A stretch of DNA of 64,000 nt from Prevotellaceae bacterium (lineage in GTDB: Bacteria; Bacteroidota; Bacteroidia; Bacteroidales; Bacteroidaceae): NCBI GenBank assembly GCA_003150315.1, contig QAML01000103.1:1-64000 (forward strand). Reading direction: 5' to 3'. A program made the position numbers and the translations under genes. The notes under the pieces are model-generated. The model searched no databases. It was not told the DNA's origin and saw nothing but the letters and a program-made list of their open reading frames with translations. Every line of letters starts with the position of its first letter. Position 1 is the first letter of the stretch. Shown here in pieces: positions 35,692 through 44,314 of this stretch.

Positions 35692-37260
35692 ATGGAAAAA
35701 TTAAAAGAACTTTATACAGCCACGTATGGTGAGGCACCCAAAAGCGTTGAAAGACTTGAAGCTTCAGGAAGCAACAGGGTGTATTACCGATTGTGTGGCG
35801 ATAAATGTCCCGAAGGAAGCGTTGTGGGAGTTGTGGGACAGTCGGCAGACGAGAATAATGCATTTATAAAGATTACGCAGCATTTCACACTCCGTAAACT
35901 TCCTGTTCCTCACATTTTCGCAGTGGCGAAAGACGGTATGAGATATCTTCAAACTGATCTTGGAAACCGCACTCTCTATGAAGCGTTGCAAAAAGGACGA
36001 AACGCGGGTGGGAGATACACCGTAAAAGAAAGAAAACTTTTGGAGAGAACCATTGAAGCTCTTCCCGAACTTCAGTTCCGGGGAGCAAGAGGGCTTGATT
36101 TCTCATGCTGTTATCCGCAACCGGAATTTGATCGCACCGGCGTTTTGTTTGACATGTACTATTTCAAGTATTGTTTCCTGAAAGCCGTGAATATAGATTT
36201 TCACGAAATGAAACTTGAAGCCGCTTTCCAACTAATGGCAGACGAACTCACAGCCGAGCATAGCGAATCTTTTTTGTATCGCGATTTTCAGGCACGTAAT
36301 GTTATGCTTTCGGATGACGGGCGACCTTTCTTTATAGATTATCAAGGCGGACGCAGAGGTCCTTGCGAATATGATGTAGCTTCTTTCTTGTGGCAGGCAT
36401 CGGCAAGATATTCCGATTCGCTACGTAAGGAATTGGTTGCGAAATATGTGGCTTCTGCGCGTCATTATATTGATATTGACGAAAAACATTTCCGCAAACG
36501 TCTTCCTCTTTTCGTTCTTTTCAGATTGTTGCAGGTATTGGGTGCTTACGGTTTCCGTGGTTATTATGAGCGCAAGCCGCATTTCATTAATAGTATTCCT
36601 CCTGCCATTACCAATTTGCGCAATTTGCTTAACGAGGGTGCATGTCCTTATCCTTACCTCAACGAAATATTACTAAAAATATGCGCATTGCCGCAATTAG
36701 AAGAGCATAAACCCAGAGAATTCAAGCGGGACGACGGTTTCCGCGTGGCTACAACGAATGTTTATCCCGCTCACGAGGAAGATGGTCCTCCTACATATTC
36801 CAAATATGATGGTAAAGGAAAATTGGTTGTAAGGGTTTTCAGTTTTTCTTTCCACAAAGGTATTCCCGAAGACACCAGTGGAAACGGTGGCGGATATGTG
36901 TTTGATTGTCGCGGAACTCACAATCCCGGGCGTTACGAACCCTATAAGAATCTTACGGGTCTCGATGAACCGGTCATCAGATTCCTAGAGGATGACGGCG
37001 AGATACTAAAATTCCTCGACAGTGTGTACAAACTTGCAGACTCGCACGTGATTCGCTACATGCAGCGCGGCTTTACCGACATAATGTTCTCGTTCGGATG
37101 TACGGGTGGTCAGCACCGCAGCGTTTATGGAGCGCAACATCTTGCCGAACATCTCAACAAGAAATTCGGCGTGGAAGTAAGAATATGCCACAGAGAGCAA
37201 AAAATAAATTCGGTATTGCCGGCAAATGATGGAAAATATGATGCAGCCAAAGCCCAATAG
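35692..37260 (+). CDS. AmgK-like amino-sugar kinase fused to RapZ C-terminal domain
   Basis: 522 residues in two parts. Residues 1 to about 340 are an aminoglycoside-phosphotransferase-fold kinase: LEASGSNRVYYR nucleotide loop, catalytic FLYRDFQARNVML (Asp198, Asn203) and metal Asp216 in FIDYQGG, as in AmgK, the anomeric MurNAc/GlcNAc kinase. Residues about 375-505 match the RapZ C-terminal domain: FSFHKGIPED, FDCRGTHNPGRYEPYKN, LTGLDEPVIRFL and FGCTGGQHRSVYGAQHLAE. In E. coli that domain binds glucosamine-6-phosphate. The fusion is known in Bacteroidota. Joining the kinase to an amino-sugar sensor next to a MurU-like gene points to feedback-controlled peptidoglycan-sugar recycling (inference). 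Confidence 0.85.
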   Translation: MEKLKELYTATYGEAPKSVERLEASGSNRVYYRLCGDKCPEGSVVGVVGQSADENNAFIKITQHFTLRKLPVPHIFAVAKDGMRYLQTDLGNRTLYEALQKGRNAGGRYTVKERKLLERTIEALPELQFRGARGLDFSCCYPQPEFDRTGVLFDMYYFKYCFLKAVNIDFHEMKLEAAFQLMADELTAEHSESFLYRDFQARNVMLSDDGRPFFIDYQGGRRGPCEYDVASFLWQASARYSDSLRKELVAKYVASARHYIDIDEKHFRKRLPLFVLFRLLQVLGAYGFRGYYERKPHFINSIPPAITNLRNLLNEGACPYPYLNEILLKICALPQLEEHKPREFKRDDGFRVATTNVYPAHEEDGPPTYSKYDGKGKLVVRVFSFSFHKGIPEDTSGNGGGYVFDCRGTHNPGRYEPYKNLTGLDEPVIRFLEDDGEILKFLDSVYKLADSHVIRYMQRGFTDIMFSFGCTGGQHRSVYGAQHLAEHLNKKFGVEVRICHREQKINSVLPANDGKYDAAKAQ

Positions 37261-37261
37261 T

Positions 37262-38011
37262 ATGTCGTTGCGAAGAGCCATGGTCTTGGCGGCGGGTAAA
37301 GGTACTCGTCTCAAACCGCTTACCGACAGAATGCCCAAGGCTCTTGTTGAAGTGGGGGGAATGCCGCTTATCATGCGGCAGCTTCTGGACTTGAAAAAAT
37401 TTGGATTCACTGATATTACGGTGAATGTCCATCATTTTGCGGAGATGCTTTGCGATTATCTTGCCCAAAACAAACCTGACGGATTGCAGCTGCATATATC
37501 ATCGGAGCGCGACAGACTTCTCAATACCGGTGGTGCCATAAAGAAAGCCAAGGACGTATTGCTTGCCGATGATTACAGGTTTCCCGTATTGATTCACAAT
37601 GTTGATATTGTAAGCAATGTGGATTTGAATGATTTTTTCGGTAAATCCGTAAACTATGATGCCGCTCTGCTCGTGAGCAAGCGAAATTCCACGCGCCAAC
37701 TCTATTTTGAACCCGAAACAATGCGCTTGAAGGGCTGGCAGAACCTTGTAACGGGTGAAACGCGAAGCCCGTATCCTGACTTCTGTCCCGGGAATTGCGT
37801 CAATTATGCCTTTTCGGGCATACATGCTCTGTCGCCTCAAGCCATAAGAGCCATGGATTCGCAGCCGGATGAGTTTTCCATTATAGATTTCTACTTGCAA
37901 GAATGCGTCAGACTTGAAATTCATGGCGTTGTGTCCGATGATTTGCGTTTGCTTGACGTAGGAAAACTTGACACATTGCACGAAGCAGAAAAATTTATAA
38001 GAGAATTGTAA
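37262..38011 (+). CDS. MurU-like sugar-1-phosphate nucleotidyltransferase
   Basis: 249 residues from the ATG at 37262, directly after the kinase stop (TAG-T-ATG); the upstream in-frame ATG at 37226 lies inside the kinase gene. AMVLAAGKGTRLKPLTDR with MPKALVEV is the nucleotide-binding signature, LNTGGAIKKA and LIHNVDIVSN follow, and EFSIIDFYLQ is near the end. In the anomeric recycling route AmgK makes MurNAc-1-phosphate and MurU converts it to UDP-MurNAc; the adjacency supports this pairing. Other sugar-1-phosphates remain possible. Confidence 0.85.
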   Translation: MSLRRAMVLAAGKGTRLKPLTDRMPKALVEVGGMPLIMRQLLDLKKFGFTDITVNVHHFAEMLCDYLAQNKPDGLQLHISSERDRLLNTGGAIKKAKDVLLADDYRFPVLIHNVDIVSNVDLNDFFGKSVNYDAALLVSKRNSTRQLYFEPETMRLKGWQNLVTGETRSPYPDFCPGNCVNYAFSGIHALSPQAIRAMDSQPDEFSIIDFYLQECVRLEIHGVVSDDLRLLDVGKLDTLHEAEKFIREL

Positions 38012-38158
38012 AATTGCAACCGTGGCAGGAATAAAAATCTTGCCGAATCTTTGTGTTGGTTTCAACAAACGGGAATTTATTTACCTCGTAAAAGACATTC
38101 TGGAAGCTGCAAAAAATTACGACAAAAAGTATTTTGTATTTGCTGTTCGGCATGTCGT

Positions 38159-38246
38159 AAAAAACATAAGGCATATATTTTGAATTACGAGCCATATATT
38201 TTAAAATATGTGCCTTGTATTTTGAAATATATGCCTTATGTTTTTT
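38159..38246. repeat. Modular palindromic element, copy 7
   Basis: The boxes are TAAGGC, CGAGCC, GCCTTG and GCCTTA: the outer pair is complementary while the inner is not. It lies after the MurU-like gene. The remainder of 38012-38554 contains the dnaN promoter and no gene or RNA that I recognise. Confidence 0.88.
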
Positions 38247-38474
38247 GTGTTTTGTATATCTTTGAGTAATAACAACTTACGAGGACGCAACTTTTCGCTT
38301 TTACAGCCCTGTCAATTACCGTATAATTCGGGCATTTTACACTGCGTTTGGGCTCTTTTGCTTCGTGTTGAAATTATGTAGGCACACGGAATGGATATAA
38401 TGAAATTAGTCTGTGAAAAAGTGTTGCAAAAATCATTGCGAAAGGCGATACAAATTTATGGCGGCAGGGTGGGG

Positions 38475-38502
38475 TTGTCTTGAAAGGAATTTGTTAACTT
38501 TG
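38475..38502 (+). promoter_or_regulatory. Promoter of dnaN
   Basis: TTG (38475-38477), 17 bases, TAACTTTG (38495-38502); the dnaN ATG is 52 bases downstream. Confidence 0.6.
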
Positions 38503-38554
38503 CAAGTGTGGCATAATGCCCGAACAAAGGAAAAAATAAAAATAAGATATAGTC

Positions 38555-39739
38555 ATGAAATTCTCACTATCCAGCTCCGAACTTGCCGAACGTCTGCAGG
38601 CCATAGGCAAAGTGATAAACACAAAGAACCAAATGTCCATTCTCGATTGCTTCTTGTTTGAGGTGTCGGGAGATACACTGAAAATTACAGCTTCTGACAA
38701 TGAAAATACATTGGTAACAACGCTGAAAATAAACGAGGCGGGCGAAGATTTTCGTTTTGCAATCAATGCCAAAACTGTGCTCGATGCCGTTAAGGGGATA
38801 CCCGAACAGCCTGTAACTTTCAATGTGGACATGCAGAATTTCAATACAACGGTAAACTATCAGAACGGACATTTCTCGCTGGTTAGCCAGAATGCCGATG
38901 AATATCCCTCGTATACCGATTTCCCAGAAGACAGTGCCGAAATAAAAGTGGACTCTAAACTTTTGCTCGATTCCGTTGGACGTGCGCTTTTTGCCACTGC
39001 ACCTACCGATAGTGCGCATCCCGTAATGTCGGGCGTGCTTTTCGACATAACTCAAAAAGACGAGACAAATAACGAGGATGCAAATGTTTCTATCGTGGCA
39101 AGTGATGGCAGAAAACTCGAATATACCCGTTGGGCAAACGAGAACAATGTGCAGGCAGGACAATATGTACTTTCAAATAAACCCGCTTTGCTGCTTCGCT
39201 CGTTGCTTGCACGTGAAAGCGGAGAGATAACAATGCGTTTTGCAAAAGAGAAAGCCGAAGTGAGAATGAACACGTTTAGCATGACATGTCGCCTGATAGA
39301 CGGAAAGTTCCCGGCATACAACAAAGTTGTTCCCAAAAACAATCCCAACCGTCTTACTGTGAATCGCATGGCGTTTATAAATATGTTGCGCCGCGTACTA
39401 GTGTTTTCCGATGCGGTGAGTTCTCTTGTGAAACTTCACATGGAGGCTGACCAACTTGTAACGAGCGTTCAGAATATAGACTATTCGCTGTCTGCAGAAG
39501 AAAGCATGATTTGCGAATACGACGGAATGCCTATGAATATTGGCTTTAAGGGAACTACTCTCGTTGATTTCCTTAATAATATTGAATGTGAGAATATAGA
39601 ATTCCAGATTGCAGATCAAAGTCGTGCCGTAATCATTGTTCCTTCTCCGCAACCAAATGCTGTGAAAGACGATGACGGCAACGCAAAGAGCAAGGAAGAA
39701 ATCGTTATGTTGCTGATGCCAAGCATCATAAACGACTGA
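38555..39739 (+). CDS. dnaN: DNA polymerase III sliding clamp (beta subunit)
   Basis: 394 residues, slightly longer than the usual 370 because of acidic insertions (DITQKDETNNEDANV and the DDDGNAKSKEE tail). Three clamp domains are discernible: MKFSLSSSELAERLQAIGKV at the start, VMSGVLFDIT in the middle and FKGTTLVDFLNNIE near the end. As in many Bacteroidota it ends in VMLLMPSIIND rather than the M-R-L motif of E. coli. It is followed by a DnaQ-type exonuclease, a fitting replication partner. Confidence 0.95.
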   Translation: MKFSLSSSELAERLQAIGKVINTKNQMSILDCFLFEVSGDTLKITASDNENTLVTTLKINEAGEDFRFAINAKTVLDAVKGIPEQPVTFNVDMQNFNTTVNYQNGHFSLVSQNADEYPSYTDFPEDSAEIKVDSKLLLDSVGRALFATAPTDSAHPVMSGVLFDITQKDETNNEDANVSIVASDGRKLEYTRWANENNVQAGQYVLSNKPALLLRSLLARESGEITMRFAKEKAEVRMNTFSMTCRLIDGKFPAYNKVVPKNNPNRLTVNRMAFINMLRRVLVFSDAVSSLVKLHMEADQLVTSVQNIDYSLSAEESMICEYDGMPMNIGFKGTTLVDFLNNIECENIEFQIADQSRAVIIVPSPQPNAVKDDDGNAKSKEEIVMLLMPSIIND

Positions 39740-39761
39740 TGTAAGAATAAAAACAAAAGCA

Positions 39762-40532
39762 ATGAAACTGAATCTTAAAAAGCCCATTGTATTTTTTGAT
39801 TTGGAGACTACGGGAGTAAGTGTGTCTCATGACAAAATAATAATGATTGGCTATATAAAGGTTTACCCTAACGGAAACGAGGAATCAAAAACGATATATG
39901 TCAATCCAGGAAGGCATATACCCGAGGAGTCTACAGCAATTCACCATATTACGGACGAAGATGTGAAAGATTGTCCGCAATTTAAGGAGATTGCAACGGA
40001 TTTGGCAAAAGTGTTTGAGGGGTGCGACATAGCCGGTTTCAATTCAAACCATTTCGATGTGCCGATGTTGGTGGAGGAAATGCTTAACGCCGGTGTTGAT
40101 TTCGACATAACCAAGAGCCGTCTCGTAGATGTTCAGAATATATATCATAAACTTGAACCGCGAACGCTTTCGGCTGCTTATAAATATTATTGCCACAAAG
40201 ATTTGGAAGGCGCACACTCGGCGGGAGACGACACAATGGCTACGTATGAAGTGATGAAAGCACAACTTGATATGTATCCCGAAGTTTTGAAGAACGACGT
40301 GGAGTTTCTTTCTGAATTTTCGAGAATGAACAATAATATAGATCTTGCCGGACGTGTGGTTTACAATGATAAGCATGTGCCGGTATTCAATTTCGGCAAA
40401 TATAAAGGGAAGCCTGTTGCAGATGTTCTTGCTAAAGATCCGGGATATTATGGCTGGATGATGCAAGGAGACTTTCCGCAAAACACAAAACAGGTGCTTA
40501 CAAAGCTTCGTCTTCAAGCAAATGGCAAATAG
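39762..40532 (+). CDS. DnaQ-like 3'-5' exonuclease with C-terminal DUF3820-like domain
   Basis: 256 residues. The DEDD exonuclease motifs are FFDLETTGVS (Asp and Glu), GFNSNHFDVPML and AHSAGDDTMATYEV (His and Asp, the DEDDh type). The last 45 residues (FNFGKYKGKPVADVLAKDPG) resemble the short domain found after exonucleases in Bacteroidota. It lies 22 bases after dnaN and may serve as proofreading or repair nuclease. It overlaps coaBC by 11 bases, so the next genes are in the same transcript. Confidence 0.9.
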   Translation: MKLNLKKPIVFFDLETTGVSVSHDKIIMIGYIKVYPNGNEESKTIYVNPGRHIPEESTAIHHITDEDVKDCPQFKEIATDLAKVFEGCDIAGFNSNHFDVPMLVEEMLNAGVDFDITKSRLVDVQNIYHKLEPRTLSAAYKYYCHKDLEGAHSAGDDTMATYEVMKAQLDMYPEVLKNDVEFLSEFSRMNNNIDLAGRVVYNDKHVPVFNFGKYKGKPVADVLAKDPGYYGWMMQGDFPQNTKQVLTKLRLQANGK

Positions 40533-41724
40533 TTCGTTAAAAGGGAAGCATATTGTACTTGGCGTAACAGGAAGTATCGCTGCCTATAAGTCTTGTCTTA
40601 TTGCCCGCCTTTTAATAAAGGCGGGGGCGGAAGTTCTGACTGTTATGACTCCGGCCGCAAAGGAGTTCATAACACCGCTTACGCTTGCAACACTTACTAA
40701 GAAAGGAGTGGTAAGTGAGTTCTTTGACCGCAGGGACGGCTCGTGGAACAGCCATGTTTCGCTCGGACTTTGGGCGGATGCCATGCTTGTAGCTCCCGCC
40801 ACGGCTTCTACGATAGCAAAATTTGCAAACGGTGTGGCCGACAATATGCTTGTAACCACTTATCTTTCCATGCGTGCGCCGGTTTTTATAGCTCCAGCCA
40901 TGGATATGGATATGTTTGCCCATCCCTCCACACAGCAGAACCTGAAGAAATTAATGCAATACGGAAATAGAATAATAAGTCCTGAATCAGGGGAACTCGC
41001 GAGTGGTTTGGATGGCAAAGGACGTATGGAAGAACCGGAAAGGATAGTGGAATGCTTGGAAAGTTTCTTTTCGAAATCTCAAGATTTGGCAGGAAAAAAG
41101 ATATTGATAACTGCCGGACCAACTTATGAGAAAATAGACCCAGTAAGGTTCATTGGCAATTATTCTTCGGGCAAAATGGGATATGCTTTGGCTGAAGAAT
41201 GTGCGGAAAGAGGTGCCGATGTAATATTGGTGAGCGGTCCGGTTTCTTTGCAAATGAACAATGCAAAGGTAAAGGTAGTGAAAGTTGAGAGTGCCGAAGA
41301 AATGTTTTCGGCTGCAGTGAATAATTTCTCCGATAGCAATGCTGCCATTCTTTGTGCAGCGGTTGCAGATTTTACTCCGAAACTCATGACCGATTCGAAA
41401 ATAAAACGCGAGAAAGGTTGCATGGATTTGCAACTTGTTCCTACGCACGATATAGCAGCCGAACTTGGAAAACGTAAACGCGAAGGTCAAAAGCTTGTAG
41501 GTTTCGCACTTGAAACAGATAATGAGGAAGCGAATGCCTTGCACAAACTTGAAAAGAAGAATTTGGACTTTATAGTTTTGAATTCATTGAAAGATAAAGG
41601 TGCAGGCTTTGCTGTTGACACTAACAAAATATCAATAATAAGCAAGACTTCCGTAAAGGAATATCCGTTGAAACCCAAAAGAGAAGTAGCACGAGATATT
41701 ATAGATGCACTATGCTGTTTATAA
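40522..41724 (+). CDS. coaBC: Bifunctional phosphopantothenoylcysteine decarboxylase / phosphopantothenate-cysteine ligase
   Basis: Two consecutive steps of coenzyme A synthesis. 400 residues: the N-terminal FMN decarboxylase CoaC (GVTGSIAAYKSCLIARLL, the active-site His in WNSHVSLG, PAMDMDMFAHPS) and the C-terminal ligase CoaB (ITAGPTYEKIDPVRFIGN, SSGKMGYALAEE, AAVADFTPK, KIKRE). It overlaps the exonuclease gene at its start and porD at its end. The conserved order coaBC - porD - recN is typical of Bacteroidota. Confidence 0.95.
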   Translation: MANSSLKGKHIVLGVTGSIAAYKSCLIARLLIKAGAEVLTVMTPAAKEFITPLTLATLTKKGVVSEFFDRRDGSWNSHVSLGLWADAMLVAPATASTIAKFANGVADNMLVTTYLSMRAPVFIAPAMDMDMFAHPSTQQNLKKLMQYGNRIISPESGELASGLDGKGRMEEPERIVECLESFFSKSQDLAGKKILITAGPTYEKIDPVRFIGNYSSGKMGYALAEECAERGADVILVSGPVSLQMNNAKVKVVKVESAEEMFSAAVNNFSDSNAAILCAAVADFTPKLMTDSKIKREKGCMDLQLVPTHDIAAELGKRKREGQKLVGFALETDNEEANALHKLEKKNLDFIVLNSLKDKGAGFAVDTNKISIISKTSVKEYPLKPKREVARDIIDALCCL

Positions 41725-42620
41725 GAAGAATTTTATGGCTTGCGTTTTTTGCGTTTTGCTGCACAAAATCATTTGCGCAGGAACTTGATGCGCGCGTAAC
41801 CGTGAATCACAGTAAGGTTCAGGGAACCAATACAAGCGTTTTTGATGATTTGGAAAAAAATATCACGGAGTTTCTGAACAACAGACGATGGACGAGACAG
41901 CAGTACGAAGAAAACGAAAGAATAAACTGTTCGTTCAATATTACGATAAATAAGTATGATGATGCTCGCGGATCTTTTACGGGCTCGTTGCTACTAATGG
42001 TAATACGTCCGGTTTATAATTCTTCTTATACCACTGTGGAATATAGCGTAAAAGACGAAGACTTTGATTTCACATATCATGAGTTTGATAAACTTGAATT
42101 TCGCGTAGACCAAATAAATAATGATTTGACAGCAATGCTCGGGTATTATGCTTATCTTATAATAGGTATAGATAATGACACAATGTCTCCCGAAGGTGGT
42201 ACAACATCTCTGAAAACTGCTCTTGATATTGCAAATTCAGCTCAAAACCTAAATGGAAAAGGGTGGAAGACTACAGGTTCTGACCATAATCGTTACGCAA
42301 TTATAAACGATATGCTTGACGGAAGTATGGAACCTTTTAGGAAAATGCAATATACATATTATAGAGAGGGACTTGATGTTATGGCAGAGAATTCTGAAAA
42401 TGGACGGAACAAGATTAGCGAAGCAATAAAACTTCTTGACGAAGCCCATAAAAATAAACGTCTCAGCAAACTTCCGCAACTTTTTACAGAATATAAGCGA
42501 GATGAACTGGTAAATATATATCAAGGTCAGGGAACATCGCAAGAAAAAGAACAGTTGTATAATATACTCTCCAATATAAACGCTTCATATAATACTTATT
42601 GGCGAAATCTTTCAAAATAA
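41712..42620 (+). CDS. porD: PorD-family protein (DUF4835)
   Basis: 302 residues with a cleavable signal peptide (FIRRILWLAFFAFCCTKSFAQ). The mature protein begins ELDARVTVNHSKVQGTN, a family hallmark, and contains LEKNITEFLNNRRWT, NCSFNITI and AYLIIGIDNDTMSPEGGT. In Porphyromonas gingivalis PorD is needed for type IX secretion or gingipain maturation, though the family occurs in species without obvious T9SS; no other T9SS gene is in the window. It overlaps coaBC by 13 bases and is followed by recN after 3 bases. Confidence 0.87.
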   Translation: MLFIRRILWLAFFAFCCTKSFAQELDARVTVNHSKVQGTNTSVFDDLEKNITEFLNNRRWTRQQYEENERINCSFNITINKYDDARGSFTGSLLLMVIRPVYNSSYTTVEYSVKDEDFDFTYHEFDKLEFRVDQINNDLTAMLGYYAYLIIGIDNDTMSPEGGTTSLKTALDIANSAQNLNGKGWKTTGSDHNRYAIINDMLDGSMEPFRKMQYTYYREGLDVMAENSENGRNKISEAIKLLDEAHKNKRLSKLPQLFTEYKRDELVNIYQGQGTSQEKEQLYNILSNINASYNTYWRNLSK

Positions 42621-42623
42621 TCA

Positions 42624-44288
42624 ATGCTCAAGAATCTCAAAATAAGTAAATATGCTCTCATTGATGAACTGAATATAGATTTTCATCAAGGTTTTTCTGT
42701 TATTACAGGTGAAACAGGAGCGGGTAAAAGTATTATTCTTGGTGCCATAGGTTTGATTTTAGGTGGAAGAGCCGATGCAAAATCAATAAAAGAAGGCGCG
42801 GACAAATGCGTAATCGAAGTGCTGTTTGAAGAAAAGAGTGCAAATCTGGCGAAATTCTTTGAAGAAAATGATTTTGATAATGAAGGAGACGAATGTATTG
42901 TTCGACGTGAGATTTTGAAGTCTGGGAAAAGCAGAGCATTTATTAATGATACTCCTGCAACTATTACGCAACTGAAAGAATTGGGGCAATATCTTGTCGA
43001 CATTCATTCGCAACATCAGAATCTTCTTATTTCCGGTTCGGAATTTCAAATAGGTGTGCTTGATTCTGTGGCGAAAGATTCAAAAGAGTATGATGCGTAT
43101 GTTTCTGCTTTTGAGAAATACAAGCATAAGATTTCGGAACTTTCCAAACTGCGTAAAGAAATTTCTTCCCGACAAGAGGATGAGGATTATTTGCGCTATT
43201 CTTTACAGCAATTAGAGGCTGCGAACTTGAAAGAAAACGAACAGGAAGAACTTGAAAGAGAGCAGCAGTTACTTTCACACGCAGAAGAAATAACATCAGC
43301 TTTGTCTGAAACTTGTCTTGCCATGGACGGAGAAGAACAAGGTATAACCGACACTCTTTCGCGTTGTGCCGATAGTCTTTCTCGTATATCCAAATATCTT
43401 CCCGAGGCAGAATCTCTTTCGGAACGTCTGAACAGTGTTTGTATAGAATTGCGCGACATATATGATGAACTGCGAAACAAATCCGATAATGAAGATTATA
43501 ATCCTTCTCGTTTGCAGGAGGTTGATGATCGTCTTTCGACAATATATGATTTGGAGCGTAAGTATCGTTTGGATTCTTTCGAAGAACTTTTGAAGAAGAC
43601 AGAGGAACTTCGTTCTCAGCTTGAGGTTATAGAAGACAGCTCGGATATCTTGGAAAAGAAAGAAAAGGAGTGTGAAAAACTAAGGGAAGAGGTAACGGAT
43701 AAAGCTTCAGTTCTAACAGATAAACGTAAAAAGGCGAGTGAGAAACTAACAACAGAAATGCTGAAGCGATTGAAGCCGCTTGGTATGCCCGATGTAAAAT
43801 TCTCTGTGGAAATAGAGCCTTTACCTAATCCCGAAATATCGGGAGCAGATAGCATTAAGTATCTATTCAATGCAAATAAAAGCGCGTCAAAGCGCGAGAT
43901 AAGTGAAATAGCGTCTGGCGGTGAAATTGCAAGAATCATGCTTTGCCTTAAAGCAATTGTTTCCGAGGTTAAAGGCTTGCCAACAATTATTTTCGATGAG
44001 ATAGATACAGGTGTTTCAGGAAGAATTGCAGAACAAATGGCGATTACCATGCAAAACATAAGCGCTAGCGGCACTCAGGTAATTTGCATAACGCATTTAC
44101 CCCAAATAGCTGCCAAAGGTAATTATCATTATCTTGTTTACAAGAAAAACGAGAAGGGAATAACCAATTCAAAAATAGAAAAACTTACAGAGCAGGGCAG
44201 ATTGGAAGAAATAGCAAAGATGTTGAGCGGAAGTGAAATTACGGATGCGGCACTTGAAAATGCCCGCGAACTATTGAATAATAAATAA
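42624..44288 (+). CDS. recN: DNA repair protein RecN
   Basis: SMC-like ATPase that tethers DNA ends in double-strand-break repair. 554 residues. The Walker A motif GETGAGKSIILGAIG is near residue 31, followed by VDIHSQHQNL, a central coiled coil (about 150-375, with EKYKHKISELSKLRKEISS), then the signature EIASGGEIARIMLCLK and Walker B TIIFDEIDTGVSG. It is 3 bases after porD; the TPR gene follows. Confidence 0.96.
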   Translation: MLKNLKISKYALIDELNIDFHQGFSVITGETGAGKSIILGAIGLILGGRADAKSIKEGADKCVIEVLFEEKSANLAKFFEENDFDNEGDECIVRREILKSGKSRAFINDTPATITQLKELGQYLVDIHSQHQNLLISGSEFQIGVLDSVAKDSKEYDAYVSAFEKYKHKISELSKLRKEISSRQEDEDYLRYSLQQLEAANLKENEQEELEREQQLLSHAEEITSALSETCLAMDGEEQGITDTLSRCADSLSRISKYLPEAESLSERLNSVCIELRDIYDELRNKSDNEDYNPSRLQEVDDRLSTIYDLERKYRLDSFEELLKKTEELRSQLEVIEDSSDILEKKEKECEKLREEVTDKASVLTDKRKKASEKLTTEMLKRLKPLGMPDVKFSVEIEPLPNPEISGADSIKYLFNANKSASKREISEIASGGEIARIMLCLKAIVSEVKGLPTIIFDEIDTGVSGRIAEQMAITMQNISASGTQVICITHLPQIAAKGNYHYLVYKKNEKGITNSKIEKLTEQGRLEEIAKMLSGSEITDAALENARELLNNK

Positions 44289-44314
44289 ACGAATAACAAA
44301 CGAAAAATATAATC

